Positions 34,921 through 44,129 of a stretch of DNA of 64,000 nt are shown here, piece by piece; position 1 is the first letter of the stretch, and each line of letters opens with the position of its first letter. Where the stretch lies: contig CALURK010000006.1 in the NCBI GenBank assembly GCA_944323165.1, positions 1 to 64,000 on the forward strand, given 5' to 3'. The notes below the pieces were generated by a model. The model did not search any database. It saw nothing but the letters and a program-made list of their open reading frames with translations, and was not told the origin of the DNA. The stretch is from Candidatus Gastranaerophilales bacterium (GTDB taxonomy: Bacteria > Cyanobacteriota > Vampirovibrionia > Gastranaerophilales > Gastranaerophilaceae). Position numbers and translations under genes: made by a program.

Positions 34921-35925
34921 TTATTCTTCTGTACTTTGTACTGCAAAACCTTCTTCATCTACTTCAGGATTTGGAGCTAAGTCTAATCCAAAGTGATGTA
35001 ATCTTTCGATTACTTCATCTGAAGATTTTTTACCAAAGTTTTTGATGTTTAACAAATCATGTTCTGATTTCTTTAACAATTCTGCCATAGAGTTAATGCT
35101 TGCTCTTTTTAAGCAATTGTAAGCTCTAACTGATAATTCCAATTCATCAATTGTAATTGAAGGTTCTTGTTCAGTTTCAGCTTTTGTTTCTTCAGGAGCA
35201 ATTGTTTTTTCTTCAAGTTCTTTGTGAGTTGTCTTACCTGTAATTGAAGCAATTTGAACGAAATGATCAATTAGTAAGTCTGCTGCCTGAGTAAGAGCTG
35301 TTGTTACATCAACCGTACCATTTGACCAGATTTCAAGAGTTAATTTATCGAAATCGATGTTATCCCCTACACGAGTATTTTCAACTTCGTAACGAACTCT
35401 TTTTACCGGCATAAATGTTGCATCGATTGGCAACATATCAATAGGAGCTCCTGCTTTGGAATTTCTAGGAACATCATTTGCTACATAACCTTTACCTGTT
35501 TCTACAACGATGTCTGCGTGGAATGAACCACCATCTGCGATTGTACAAATAAGCCAATCAGGGTTTACAACCTTAACACCTGCAGGTAATTGGATATCGC
35601 TTGCTAATACAGGACCTGGTTTGTCAACATCTATTCTTAAATTTTGAGGTTCTTTTGAATCAGTCTTGATTGCTAAACCTTTTAAATTTAACATTACATC
35701 AATAACATCTTCCAATACACCAGGAATTGCAGTGTATTCGTGTGTGATACCTTCGATTCTGCAAGAAGTTACAGCAGTACCTTCTAAGCTTGAAAGTAAT
35801 ACACGTCTTAATGCGTTACCGATAGTTGTTCCAAAGCCTCTTTCTAATGGTTCTATAGTAAATTTACCATATTGTGAACCGTCAGAACTGGTCATTGTAT
35901 TAACAGTTTTAATTTTTAATTCCAT
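34921..35925 (-). CDS. rpoA: DNA-directed RNA polymerase subunit alpha
   Basis: The N-terminal dimerisation domain has PLERGFGTTIGNALRRVLL (28-46). An acidic Glu-rich linker (about 236-256) follows. The C-terminal helix-hairpin-helix domain (LKRASINSMAELL, IKNFGKKSSDEVIERL) contacts UP elements and activators. 334 residues. Confidence 0.97.
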   Translation of the reverse strand: MELKIKTVNTMTSSDGSQYGKFTIEPLERGFGTTIGNALRRVLLSSLEGTAVTSCRIEGITHEYTAIPGVLEDVIDVMLNLKGLAIKTDSKEPQNLRIDVDKPGPVLASDIQLPAGVKVVNPDWLICTIADGGSFHADIVVETGKGYVANDVPRNSKAGAPIDMLPIDATFMPVKRVRYEVENTRVGDNIDFDKLTLEIWSNGTVDVTTALTQAADLLIDHFVQIASITGKTTHKELEEKTIAPEETKAETEQEPSITIDELELSVRAYNCLKRASINSMAELLKKSEHDLLNIKNFGKKSSDEVIERLHHFGLDLAPNPEVDEEGFAVQSTEE

Positions 35926-35944
35926 ATTTTTCTCTCCTATCAGC

Positions 35945-36547
35945 CTATTTTGAATAGTACTCTATAACAAGTTGTTCTTTGAAATCAGGATCCATTTCTT
36001 CTCTTTGAGGTACTCTTTCGAAAGTAATCTTCAAATTGTCTTTGTCTACTGTAATCCAAGATGGAGCTAATGATAAATCGATAGCACTCATAACTGTCTT
36101 TAAGTATTCATTGCTTCTTGATTTTACAGTGATAACATCACCTGGTTTTACAATATATGATGGAATATCTACTTTCTTATCGTTTACCAGTACGTGACCG
36201 TGGTTAACGATTTGTCTTGTTTGCTTACGTGTTACACCAAAGCCTGCTCTGAATAGAATGTTATCTAATCTTGATTCAAGAATTTGTAACAAAATTGTAC
36301 CTGTTACACCTTTCTTTCTTGCAGCTTCGTTGTAATATTTTGCAAATTGTTTTTCACTAACCAAATATGTTAATCTGATTTTTTGCTTTTCATTTAAGTG
36401 GATTGCATATTCAGAAAGTTTTTTTCTAACAGCACCGTGTTGACCTGAAGCTGTTTGTCTCATTGATGAAGTTAACTTTCTGTTTGATAAATCCTTTACA
36501 CCGTAGTTACGAAATAACTTATTCGTCGGTCCTGAATATCTTGCCAT
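35945..36547 (-). CDS. rpsD: 30S ribosomal protein S4
   Basis: 200 residues of the zinc-free form, with an S4 RNA-binding domain around RQIVNHGHVLVNDKKVDIPS. It nucleates 16S folding and often represses its own operon. GQHGAVRKKLSEYAIHL is the conserved early block. Confidence 0.96.
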   Translation of the reverse strand: MARYSGPTNKLFRNYGVKDLSNRKLTSSMRQTASGQHGAVRKKLSEYAIHLNEKQKIRLTYLVSEKQFAKYYNEAARKKGVTGTILLQILESRLDNILFRAGFGVTRKQTRQIVNHGHVLVNDKKVDIPSYIVKPGDVITVKSRSNEYLKTVMSAIDLSLAPSWITVDKDNLKITFERVPQREEMDPDFKEQLVIEYYSK

Positions 36548-36628
36548 TATTTTCTCCTTTTCTTCTGCAGGGCATCTATGGTTTACTTTTTGGCATAAAG
36601 CAAGCCCCTGCTGTTATCTGTTTTACTA

Positions 36629-37015
36629 TTATACACGTCTCTTTTTAGGTGGACGGCATCCGTTGTGAGGAATTGGAGTTACATCTTTGATTAATGTGAT
36701 TTCCAACCCTGCTGCTTGTATAGCTCTGATTGCTGTTTCACGACCAGAACCAGGTCCTTTGATATGTACTTCTACTTTCTTCATACCTTGGTCGATTGAT
36801 TTCTTAGCAACTAATTCTGCTGCTGATTGTGCTGCAAATGGAGTTCCTTTTCTTGCTCCCTTGAATCCGGTTGCACCGGCTGTAGCCCAAGCAATAGCAT
36901 TACCTTGTGTATCTGTAGAAGTTACTATTGTATTGTTGAAGGTTGATTGTATGTGTACAACACCTTGCAATACATTTTTCTTTTCTTTTTTCTTTGTAGT
37001 TTTTGGTCTTGCCAT
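36629..37015 (-). CDS. rpsK: 30S ribosomal protein S11
   Basis: 128 residues with [19 protein letters not shown] and [12 protein letters not shown]. It ends [13 protein letters not shown]. Confidence 0.97.
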   Translation of the reverse strand: MARPKTTKKKEKKNVLQGVVHIQSTFNNTIVTSTDTQGNAIAWATAGATGFKGARKGTPFAAQSAAELVAKKSIDQGMKKVEVHIKGPGSGRETAIRAIQAAGLEITLIKDVTPIPHNGCRPPKKRRV

Positions 37016-37078
37016 TTTCTTATTCCTTTATATTTTTATTATTTATATTTCAATCTCTTGTGCTATTTAGCTTATTTA

Positions 37079-37450
37079 CTAAGCTTTTTTCTTTCCTGCA
37101 ATAGGTCCTGTTTTCTTACCGCGTCTTGTTCTTGCGTTAGTTTTTGTTCTCTGACCTCTGCAAGGTAAACCTCTTTTGTGTCTCATTCCTCTGTAAGAGT
37201 TGATTTCTTGAAGACGCTTGATGTTCATTGTTACTTCACGTCTTAAGTCACCTTCAATATTGTATTCAGACAAAGCATTACGTAATTGCTTAATGTCATC
37301 ATCTGTTAAATCGTCTGTTCTTAAATCCGGAGAAATACCGGTTACTTCAAGAATTTTCTTTGCTCTTGCTGGTCCTATTCCGTAAATGTAGGTAAGAGCA
37401 ACTTCTAATCTTTTGTTACGAGGTAAGTCTACCCCAACTAATCTTGCCAT
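37079..37450 (-). CDS. rpsM: 30S ribosomal protein S13
   Basis: 123 residues with [21 protein letters not shown] and the basic tail [19 protein letters not shown]. It forms the head bridge to L5. Confidence 0.97.
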   Translation of the reverse strand: MARLVGVDLPRNKRLEVALTYIYGIGPARAKKILEVTGISPDLRTDDLTDDDIKQLRNALSEYNIEGDLRREVTMNIKRLQEINSYRGMRHKRGLPCRGQRTKTNARTRRGKKTGPIAGKKKA

Positions 37451-37515
37451 GTTTTTCTTTCCTTTATAACTTTATTTCTACTAATTCTTTTTACTTTTGT
37501 GAAATCTGATACAAA

Positions 37516-37629
37516 TTAACCTTGTCTTTGTTTGTGCTTAGGATTTTCACATATTACGGCTACTCTGCCTTTTCTTCTGATAACCTTGCATTTGTCACAC
37601 ATAGGTTTTACTGATGATCTTGTTTTCAT
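37516..37629 (-). CDS. rpmJ: 50S ribosomal protein L36
   Basis: 37 residues, [20 protein letters not shown] followed by [17 protein letters not shown]. The zinc-binding Cys/His set (C11, C14, C27, H32) is complete. Confidence 0.97.
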   Translation of the reverse strand: MKTRSSVKPMCDKCKVIRRKGRVAVICENPKHKQRQG

Positions 37630-37669
37630 TTTTCTTTCCTTTATATTTTCTACTTATCTCTTTTTTTTT

Positions 37670-37885
37670 CTATTTGAGTCTGAAGGTTATTCTTCCCTTT
37701 GTTAAATCGTAAGGCGTCATTTCTACCTTTACTCGGTCACCAGGTAATATTCTGATAAAGTTTTTTCTAATCTTACCTGATATGTGAGCCAAAATCTCAT
37801 GCCCGTTCTCAAGTTTTACCCTGAACATTGCATTTGGCATGGATTCAAGAATCGTACCTTCTATTTCTATTACGTCTTTTGCCAT
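37670..37885 (-). CDS. infA: Translation initiation factor IF-1
   Basis: 71 residues, S1/OB fold: [20 protein letters not shown], and the tail [13 protein letters not shown]. It is the first gene of the visible operon; secY, adk and map, which usually precede it, are not here. Confidence 0.97.
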   Translation of the reverse strand: MAKDVIEIEGTILESMPNAMFRVKLENGHEILAHISGKIRKNFIRILPGDRVKVEMTPYDLTKGRITFRLK

Positions 37886-37941
37886 TATTTTCCTCTATTT
37901 TTCGGCTGTCAATCGATGACACTATGTGCCATCTTATTTCT

Positions 37942-37969
37942 ATAATATTTGCTAAAAATCTCAATGCAA
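37942..37969 (-). promoter_or_regulatory. Promoter of the infA-rpsI operon
   Basis: On the minus strand TTGCAT, 16 bp, TATTAT, about 56 bp upstream of infA. It lies in the 340-bp spacer to the divergent ychF. Confidence 0.5.
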
Positions 37970-38180
37970 GCAGTTTTATTATATTTTAACCTGATTTGTA
38001 AAGATTTATTACTGTTTGTTTTATTATTATACGGTTATATAGCCTGAAATCCGATATTACTTTTTTACCATTATTTCTCGTAATTCTCTTGAAAAATTTA
38101 TTTCTAAAATGTTAAATATATAAAAAAACAATCAAATAAAACTTTCTGTATGTTTTGTTTGCGCATATTTCTTTCTTTCG

Positions 38181-38189
38181 TGGTACAAT
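38181..38189 (+). promoter_or_regulatory. Extended -10 promoter of ychF
   Basis: TGGTACAAT is an extended -10 (TGn plus TACAAT) 37 bp before the ychF start. No good -35 is seen at standard spacing. Confidence 0.4.
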
Positions 38190-38226
38190 TGTCAAAGAAT
38201 TTAACATATTGAAAGGGATTTTATTT

Positions 38227-39324
38227 ATGCTAAGAGCCGGAATTGTAGGACTTCCAAATGTCGGAAAATCAACTTTATTTAATGCTTTGACTGCAACTAA
38301 AAATGCACAAAGTGCTAATTATCCGTTTTGTACGATTGAACCAAACGTGGGTGTGGTAGTCGTACCTGACGAAAGGTTACAGGTTTTATCTGATTTATGT
38401 AAATCAAAGGAAATAATCCCTACTGTGATTGAATTTGTTGATATTGCAGGTTTAGTTAAAGGTGCAAGTCAGGGTGAGGGGTTAGGAAACCAATTCTTGC
38501 ATAACATTAGGGAAGTTGATGCTATAATTCAGGTGGTTAGATGCTTTGATGACGAAAACACTATTCATGTTGCTGGTAAAGTTGATCCTATCGCTGATAT
38601 TGAGATTATTAATGCAGAGCTTGCACTTGCAGATTTGGCTTCTGTTGAAAGAAGAATGCAAAGAATTTCTAAACAAGCTAAGGGCGGTGATAAGGAAGCT
38701 GTTTTGGAAGAAGGTGCTTTAAAGAAACTTAATGAGCTTCTTCAAGCGGGTACGTTTATTAACTTGAAGGATCATTTTACTGAGGATGAAATTAATGTAA
38801 TTAAGCCTTTAAATTTAATGTCTGTTAAGCCTGTGATTTATTGTGCTAATGTTTCAGAATTTGATTTAAAAGACGGAAATAATTATACAAAATTGGTTGA
38901 AGAATATGCTTCAAAACACGGAGCTCAGACTGTAATTATTTGTGCAAGAATTGAGGAGGAGTTGGTTGAACTCGGAGAAGAAGGCGCAAAAGAATACTTA
39001 GAAGAGCTTGGCGTTAAGGATAGCGGTATAAACAAGATGATTAAATCAGTTTATGAATTATTAAACCTCATAACATTCATTACGGCAGGAGAAAAAGAAG
39101 TTCACGCTTGGACTATTACAAGGGGAACTAAAGCACCTCAGGCTGCGGGGGTAATTCATACAGACTTCGAAAAAGGGTTTATAAGAGCAGAAGTTACAGG
39201 TTACGAAGACTTTGTATCTAACGGCTCCTATGCCGCTTGCAAAGATAAAGGGGTTACAAGATTAGAAGGAAAGGATTATGTTATGCAGGATGGGGATATT
39301 GTTCATTTCCGTTTTGCTGTATAG
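38227..39324 (+). CDS. ychF: Redox-regulated ATPase/GTPase YchF (OLA1 family)
   Basis: A ribosome- and stress-associated P-loop ATPase of the Obg superfamily. The P-loop is GLPNVGKS (8-15), switch II lies in DIAGLVKGASQGEGLGNQFL, and the specificity motif and C-terminal TGS domain are present (TRGTKAPQAAGVIHTDFEKG, FRFAV end). 365 residues from the ATG after AAAGGGA. An upstream in-frame start lacks any such signal. Confidence 0.95.
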   Translation: MLRAGIVGLPNVGKSTLFNALTATKNAQSANYPFCTIEPNVGVVVVPDERLQVLSDLCKSKEIIPTVIEFVDIAGLVKGASQGEGLGNQFLHNIREVDAIIQVVRCFDDENTIHVAGKVDPIADIEIINAELALADLASVERRMQRISKQAKGGDKEAVLEEGALKKLNELLQAGTFINLKDHFTEDEINVIKPLNLMSVKPVIYCANVSEFDLKDGNNYTKLVEEYASKHGAQTVIICARIEEELVELGEEGAKEYLEELGVKDSGINKMIKSVYELLNLITFITAGEKEVHAWTITRGTKAPQAAGVIHTDFEKGFIRAEVTGYEDFVSNGSYAACKDKGVTRLEGKDYVMQDGDIVHFRFAV

Positions 39325-39328
39325 TTGA

Positions 39329-40009
39329 ATGATGCACGTTTCTAAATCTGATAACAAGTCAATAAATTTTGGATGGAATAAAAAAACTCACTTGGAGATG
39401 ACAAAGTTTGCTCTGAAAGATTCCAAGTTAGATGAGGTAACCAAAAATCAGTTAGCAAGATATTCTCAAATGCCTGATTTTGATCGCTTGGAGCTGGGGG
39501 AACATTGCAATACGCATTTTTATTTTCCTAATTCTAAGAAGAAAAGTTTTGGCAAAAATAGTGAAAAATTCAATGCTTTTAATCAGTTTAAAGAGCACGT
39601 TACTACGGCATTATTGAGCCGCGATAGCGATAATTTTATAAAACATGCCGGATATGCACTTCATTATCTTCAAGACATGTCTGTACCTTTTCATACTGAA
39701 AAAGGAGGGCTGGTTGGTAAGGTTTTAAAATATAGGCTGCATTCTGATTTTGAAAAAGACACGAAATATGGAGCGCAATCAAATATTAAAAAGTTAATGG
39801 AGAACTATAATTCAAAAACAATAAATTTTACGACTTTTCTTGATTTGTTTAAAAATACCGCAGAATTTTCTCAAAAACCGCATTTAAGAATATCAAGATA
39901 TAATAAAGAAAAGTGGTATTCAATTCAGCAAGAATGCTTTGATATGGGGGTGAATACCACGAGGGAGTTTTTTGAGAAATTATTATCATTAAAAAATAAC
40001 CGTCTTTAA
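39329..40009 (+). CDS. Zinc-dependent phospholipase C/S1-P1-like protein with N-terminal motif
   Basis: Residues match the ligand pattern of zinc phospholipase C (B. cereus PLC, C. perfringens alpha-toxin N-domain). W16 and H21 are in GWNKKTH, D52 in PDFD, and H63 in NTHFYF. H112, D116 and H122 are in LHYLQDMSVPFH, and H138 and E142 in HSDFE. HxxxD-x5-H and HxxxE spacings are kept. In known enzymes the Trp is the mature N-terminal residue. Here it is preceded by MMHVSKSDNKSINFG, which contains the lineage motif INFG and is not a Sec signal. Phospholipase activity is inference. It starts 5 nt after ychF with no clear Shine-Dalgarno. Confidence 0.72.
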   Translation: MMHVSKSDNKSINFGWNKKTHLEMTKFALKDSKLDEVTKNQLARYSQMPDFDRLELGEHCNTHFYFPNSKKKSFGKNSEKFNAFNQFKEHVTTALLSRDSDNFIKHAGYALHYLQDMSVPFHTEKGGLVGKVLKYRLHSDFEKDTKYGAQSNIKKLMENYNSKTINFTTFLDLFKNTAEFSQKPHLRISRYNKEKWYSIQQECFDMGVNTTREFFEKLLSLKNNRL

Positions 40010-40287
40010 CCGATTTTTGCGGTGTTAATTACCCAACCGTCCGAGCGGAAATGTGCATAATTGTTTTTGCCGCGGTATTTTTCGCTTTTGGGACTTGTTT
40101 TTAGCCAATTTTCCAAAATTTTTACGGCTTTATCCATCAATTCATATCCATATTTTTCCAAAAGTGAATCATATTGTTTTGGTGTAAGAATTACCAACTC
40201 TGTTTCAGGCAAAGAAATTTTTATTTGTGCGTTATAAATAGGTCTTCCGCCCTTTTTCCCGTTTTCTATACTAGAACTTCCACTCAT
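40006..40287 (-). CDS. Small unknown protein (93 aa)
   Basis: The ATG after AAAGGATTTATT gives MSGSSSIENGKKGGRPIYNA. The KKGGRP patch is basic and AT-hook-like. It is followed by a strand (QIKISLPETELVIL) and a helix (YGYELMDKAVKILENWLKT). It may bind nucleic acid. It follows the 66-aa Cys-rich gene on the same strand and is probably co-transcribed with it. Family not recognised. Confidence 0.55.
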   Translation of the reverse strand: MSGSSSIENGKKGGRPIYNAQIKISLPETELVILTPKQYDSLLEKYGYELMDKAVKILENWLKTSPKSEKYRGKNNYAHFRSDGWVINTAKIG

Positions 40288-40316
40288 AATAAATCCTTTC
40301 TTCTTCTTCTTATCAA

Positions 40317-40517
40317 TTAACACTCAGGAGCACCTAATTTTCTTACAAGTTCGATTACGGTTTCTTTCATTTTGCATTTGTATGGTGCGCTTGCAAAGTA
40401 GATTTTGTAAATATTACATTTTGAGCACCTGCAACCGAGTTTGTAACAATCTATTGCCGTAGGAGTCCATATTTTTGACATTGTTTCACTGCATGATACA
40501 TTGTATCTGTATTTCAT
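40317..40517 (-). CDS. Small Cys-rich unknown protein (66 aa)
   Basis: The ATG after GAGGTTTATAAA gives MKYRYNVSCSETMSKIWTPT. Cysteines lie in KLGCRCSKCN (C-x-C-x2-C) and YKCKMK, with a final Cys, suggesting a small metal site. A C-terminal helix, ETVIELVRKLGAPE, follows. It is divergent from the S24 repressor, which probably controls it. Function unknown. Confidence 0.6.
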   Translation of the reverse strand: MKYRYNVSCSETMSKIWTPTAIDCYKLGCRCSKCNIYKIYFASAPYKCKMKETVIELVRKLGAPEC

Positions 40518-40570
40518 TTTATAAACCTCTTCACACCAAATTAACATAACTTTAGCTTCTTATTAAAACG

Positions 40571-40610
40571 TTGACAGATATAAAAATATATGATTAAATA
40601 TCAATTGATA
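40571..40610 (+). promoter_or_regulatory. Promoter and palindromic operator of the S24 repressor
   Basis: TTGACA, 17 bp, TTAAAT (40571-40599). Overlapping the expected start of transcription is the perfect palindrome TATCAATTGATA (40599-40610), suggesting autoregulation. Confidence 0.5.
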
Positions 40611-40611
40611 G

Positions 40612-40656
40612 TTTACATTTTGTATTTATTGTAAGATGATATGATACAAATGTCAA
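40612..40656. promoter_or_regulatory. Inverted repeat between the divergent genes
   Basis: TTTACATTTTGTA (40612-40624) and TACAAATGTCAA (40645-40656) are near-perfect inverted arms 20 bp apart. They are candidate operators for the S24 repressor. Confidence 0.35.
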
Positions 40657-40683
40657 GTATTATTTTAATTTTTTGGTGGAACG

Positions 40684-41292
40684 ATGAAGTTAGATGAATT
40701 AATTTCGATAATATCGAGTCAAACAGGGGAAGTTATTAATCAATCATTATTGGCTGAGAGTTTAGGTATTACAAGGCAGACGATCAGCAATAGGATTAAA
40801 AATGAAAGTGAAGTAACTGTTAGCGAGTTAAAAAGAGTTGAAGATTTTTTTAAGATAAATATATTCAATTCATTGCCGGATATAGCTTATATTGATTATT
40901 ATACAGATGTGTTTGCGAGCTGCGGGGCAGGTAGTATAGTTTTTTCAAGCGAAAAGACAAAGTTACCTATACCTGTGTCAATGATTAGCGGTTATTCTAA
41001 AAGTAAATTGTATTCTATGATAAATGCTTCAGGTAATAGTATGGCTCCTACCATAGACAGCGGAGATAAACTTATAGTTGAACATTGGAATGGAAATCAG
41101 ATTCAGGATAATAAAATTTACGTTTTTTGTTATAACAGTGAATTTTTTGTAAAACGGTTATGTAAGAATTTGGATGAGATAATTATAAAGTCTGATAATC
41201 CTGAGTACAGAGTAAGAACCATTAGCGGGAAGGCTATTTCTGATTTGATTTTGATAGGGAAAATTGTAGCTACAGTTAAGCAATTGGATTGA
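40684..41292 (+). CDS. S24 (LexA/CI-type) self-cleaving repressor
   Basis: An N-terminal helix-turn-helix (SLLAESLGITRQTISNRIKN, about 21-40) is joined to a C-terminal peptidase S24 domain. The nucleophile is Ser119 in GNSMAPTIDSGD and the general base is Lys157 in EFFVKRLC. A possible cleavage site is the Ala-Gly of CGAGS (82-83). Such proteins repress target genes until RecA-ssDNA stimulates self-cleavage. No phage genes are adjacent, so it probably controls the two small divergent genes and itself. Confidence 0.85.
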   Translation: MKLDELISIISSQTGEVINQSLLAESLGITRQTISNRIKNESEVTVSELKRVEDFFKINIFNSLPDIAYIDYYTDVFASCGAGSIVFSSEKTKLPIPVSMISGYSKSKLYSMINASGNSMAPTIDSGDKLIVEHWNGNQIQDNKIYVFCYNSEFFVKRLCKNLDEIIIKSDNPEYRVRTISGKAISDLILIGKIVATVKQLD

Positions 41293-41328
41293 ATTGACTT
41301 TATGTAGATTTTGAAGTTAAATACAGCT

Positions 41329-42672
41329 ATGAAGATAATTATTTTTGGTGCAAATGAATTAAGCTCGATGATTGCTACTGAGCTTTACACATCAAATGAT
41401 ATTACCGTAATTGATGATGAGCATAATAAGGGTGATGTTTTTAATAAACTTGATGTGGGTTTTATTGCCGGAAATGCTTCAAATATAGAGATATTAAAAC
41501 AGGCTTCAATAAAGAATGCAGATGTTTTTATTGCTTGCACTTCTTCTGATGAATTGAACATAGTAGCTTGTCTTACTGCAAAGAGGATAAGTACGGTTAA
41601 AACAATATGTTTTGTAAGAAAAGAGGAGTATAAGTATTCTTTGGGTTTGGCGAAAGATGCTGAATATAATTGCGATTTTTATATAGATAACGTAATTTGG
41701 CCGGAAGAGCTTTTGACTCAGGAAATTTTTAGGATTATAACAGTCGCTAAAGCCCTTGATGTAGAGCATTTTGCTGATGGCAGAGCAAGGCTTCTTGAGT
41801 ACAAAATTGCTGATAAATCAATTTTGGTTAATCAGATGGTAAAAAATTGCAGTTTCCCAAAAGATACTTTGATTGTCGGAATTACTCGTGATGGAGAATT
41901 GTTTATCCCAAGCGGTGAAACAGTTTTCCATAAGGATGATAAAGTTATATTTATGGGGTTATCAAACTCTTTGGATATTTTGGCGGGAAAATTTTTCCAC
42001 GAGAAGGAGTTTGTCAAAAAAGTCGCTATTATTGGCGGTGGAAGTGTCGGCTTAAAGCTTGCAAAAAGTTTAGAGGATTTGAAATTAAATCTTAAAATAA
42101 TTGAAAAAGATCCTGAAAGATGTGAGTATTTATCTCAGGTTTTGAATAATACTTTAATAATTAACGGTGATGGAACAGATTTAGAGCTTTTAAATGAGGA
42201 AGATGTGGCTCAGTCTGATGTTGTTGTAAGTGTTACAAATAACGATGAAAAGAATCTTTTGTGTTCTCTTTTAGTCAAACACATGGGGGCAGGAAGAGTA
42301 ATTTCTCGAGTTTCAAAGGGGACGAATGTAGAGTTGTTTGAACGCGTTGGTATTGATATTGCAATATCTTCGAGAACGGCTGCTCTTAATGAAATTAAAA
42401 ACAGCATAAAAGAAACTAATATCGGAATATTGGCGACCGTTGAGCAGGGTAAGGGCGAAGTTTTGGTTATTGAAATCCCTGAAAATTACCCGACGAAGAA
42501 AATTATGGAAATGAAACTGCCAGCAAAGGCTATTGTGGGAATTATTCAGAGAAGAAAAAGAATTATTATTCCAAACGGTGCGACTCAAGTTATGAGTGGT
42601 GATAACTTGATAATCTTTACGACAAGTGAAAATGCAAAAGTTATAAGAGAATTTTTTGAGGAAATCGAATGA
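41329..42672 (+). CDS. trkA: Trk potassium uptake regulatory subunit TrkA
   Basis: A cytosolic NAD(H)-binding gating subunit of the Trk K+ system. Two Rossmann RCK-N domains are seen (MKIIIFGANELSSMIATEL at the start, VAIIGGGSVGLKLAKSL in the second half). Each is followed by an RCK-C domain, giving 447 residues as in E. coli TrkA. The upstream TTG start lacks a better signal than the ATG used here. It overlaps trkH by 4 nt. Confidence 0.92.
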   Translation: MKIIIFGANELSSMIATELYTSNDITVIDDEHNKGDVFNKLDVGFIAGNASNIEILKQASIKNADVFIACTSSDELNIVACLTAKRISTVKTICFVRKEEYKYSLGLAKDAEYNCDFYIDNVIWPEELLTQEIFRIITVAKALDVEHFADGRARLLEYKIADKSILVNQMVKNCSFPKDTLIVGITRDGELFIPSGETVFHKDDKVIFMGLSNSLDILAGKFFHEKEFVKKVAIIGGGSVGLKLAKSLEDLKLNLKIIEKDPERCEYLSQVLNNTLIINGDGTDLELLNEEDVAQSDVVVSVTNNDEKNLLCSLLVKHMGAGRVISRVSKGTNVELFERVGIDIAISSRTAALNEIKNSIKETNIGILATVEQGKGEVLVIEIPENYPTKKIMEMKLPAKAIVGIIQRRKRIIIPNGATQVMSGDNLIIFTTSENAKVIREFFEEIE

Positions 42673-44129
42673 GATTAACTTATCTGGCATATTCATTTAG
42701 TCTTACAATTATGTATTTTAGTTTTGTCTTGCTTCTGCCGATTTTGGTTGCAATATATTATCACGAAACAGCTGCAATATTTCCGTTTCTTCTTACCGGC
42801 GCATTTGCCTTAATGATTGCAGTTACAATAAGAAAATTAGTAAAGGGAATTGCAAAAATTAAATCTATAAATGATATAAAAAAATCAGAAGGGTTATGTG
42901 TTGTAACTTTTTCTTGGATTTTTGCAATAATTTTGGCATCAATTCCCTATATCTTTTTCGGGATAAAACCAATAGATGCAATATTTGAAGCAACATCAGG
43001 AATTACGGCAACAGGATCTACTGTGTTTACTCATTTTAATTACCCAAATACGCTGTTTTTCTGGCGCTCCTTCACACAATGGCTTGGTGGTATGGGAATT
43101 ATCGTGTTATTTATAGCGATTTTACCTCAGTTTGCAATCGCAGGGCGCCAAATGTTTTTTGCAGAGGCTCCAGGACCTACAGAAGATAAATTTACTCCGA
43201 GAATAAAGAGTACCGCGGCTGCTTTATGGAAGGTTTATGCTGGGCTAACGCTTTTGGATATTGTACTATTAAAATTTAACGGAATGGGTTTGTTTTATTC
43301 AGTATGTTATGCCTTTTCATCTGTTTCTGGTGGCGGATTATCTCCTTCAAGCGATAGTATGATCGGTTATTCTTTTCCGCTATTATGGATTACAACGTTT
43401 TTTATGTTTTTTGCAGGTACCAGCTTTAATTTACAATACAAAGCTTGGATAAGATTAAATCCTTTGGTCTTATTCAGAAATGAAGAATTTCGAGCTTATT
43501 TTAATGTGATTCTCTTTATAGGTATACTTTTAAGTATTTCTCTGTTTGTTAATATGAATTATGATATTCCAAATAGCATAACTCACGCATTTTTTAATAT
43601 ATCAGCTTTGGTTTCCTCTACAGGATATTGCAGTGTTGATTACGTAAAATGGGATTATACAAGCAAATTGCTTCTCTTTGCCGTAATGCTTTTCGGAAGT
43701 TGCGCAAGTTCAGCCGGCGGTGGTTTGAAAGTCATCAGATGGTTGTTAATTTTTAAAATTATGAAAACAGAAATGATAAAAATATTACATCCAAAAGCAG
43801 TTTGCAATATTAAAATCGGAAGTTATTCTGTTTCAAAAGAGATTTTGGATCAAATATTGATGTTTGTGGCGTTTTATTTTGCAATATTAGTTCTGTCAGC
43901 CTTTGCGATAGCTATTATTGAGCAAAGTACAACTATAGGTTTAACAGGAGCTGTAAGTGCAATCGGAAATATTGGTCCGGGTTTTGGTAAAATAGGTCCT
44001 TTAGGAACTTTTGAGCCGCTTCATTGGTTTACAAAATTAATTTTGATTTTTGATATGCTAATCGGCAGGCTTGAGTTAATCCCGGTACTGGTTTTATTCC
44101 AAAAAGATTTTTGGGTATTGAAAAAGTAA
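42669..44129 (+). CDS. trkH: Trk potassium uptake membrane subunit TrkH
   Basis: An inner-membrane K+ channel-like transporter with four M1-P-M2 repeats in 486 residues. Selectivity-filter regions include ATSGITATGSTVF (about 109-121), SVSGGGLSPSS, SSTGYCSVD and IGNIGPGFG. It is coupled by ATGA to trkA, its gating partner. Confidence 0.93.
   Translation: MRLTYLAYSFSLTIMYFSFVLLLPILVAIYYHETAAIFPFLLTGAFALMIAVTIRKLVKGIAKIKSINDIKKSEGLCVVTFSWIFAIILASIPYIFFGIKPIDAIFEATSGITATGSTVFTHFNYPNTLFFWRSFTQWLGGMGIIVLFIAILPQFAIAGRQMFFAEAPGPTEDKFTPRIKSTAAALWKVYAGLTLLDIVLLKFNGMGLFYSVCYAFSSVSGGGLSPSSDSMIGYSFPLLWITTFFMFFAGTSFNLQYKAWIRLNPLVLFRNEEFRAYFNVILFIGILLSISLFVNMNYDIPNSITHAFFNISALVSSTGYCSVDYVKWDYTSKLLLFAVMLFGSCASSAGGGLKVIRWLLIFKIMKTEMIKILHPKAVCNIKIGSYSVSKEILDQILMFVAFYFAILVLSAFAIAIIEQSTTIGLTGAVSAIGNIGPGFGKIGPLGTFEPLHWFTKLILIFDMLIGRLELIPVLVLFQKDFWVLKK

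Noticed and set aside
36687-37168. Hydrophobic plus-strand frames opposite rpsK
   Set aside because: They are antisense shadows of a highly conserved ribosomal gene.
32770-37885. Unusual ribosomal operon order
   Set aside because: infA-rpmJ-rpsM-rpsK-rpsD-rpoA-rplQ-truA-rplM-rpsI is an ordinary variant; only the absence of secY upstream is notable.
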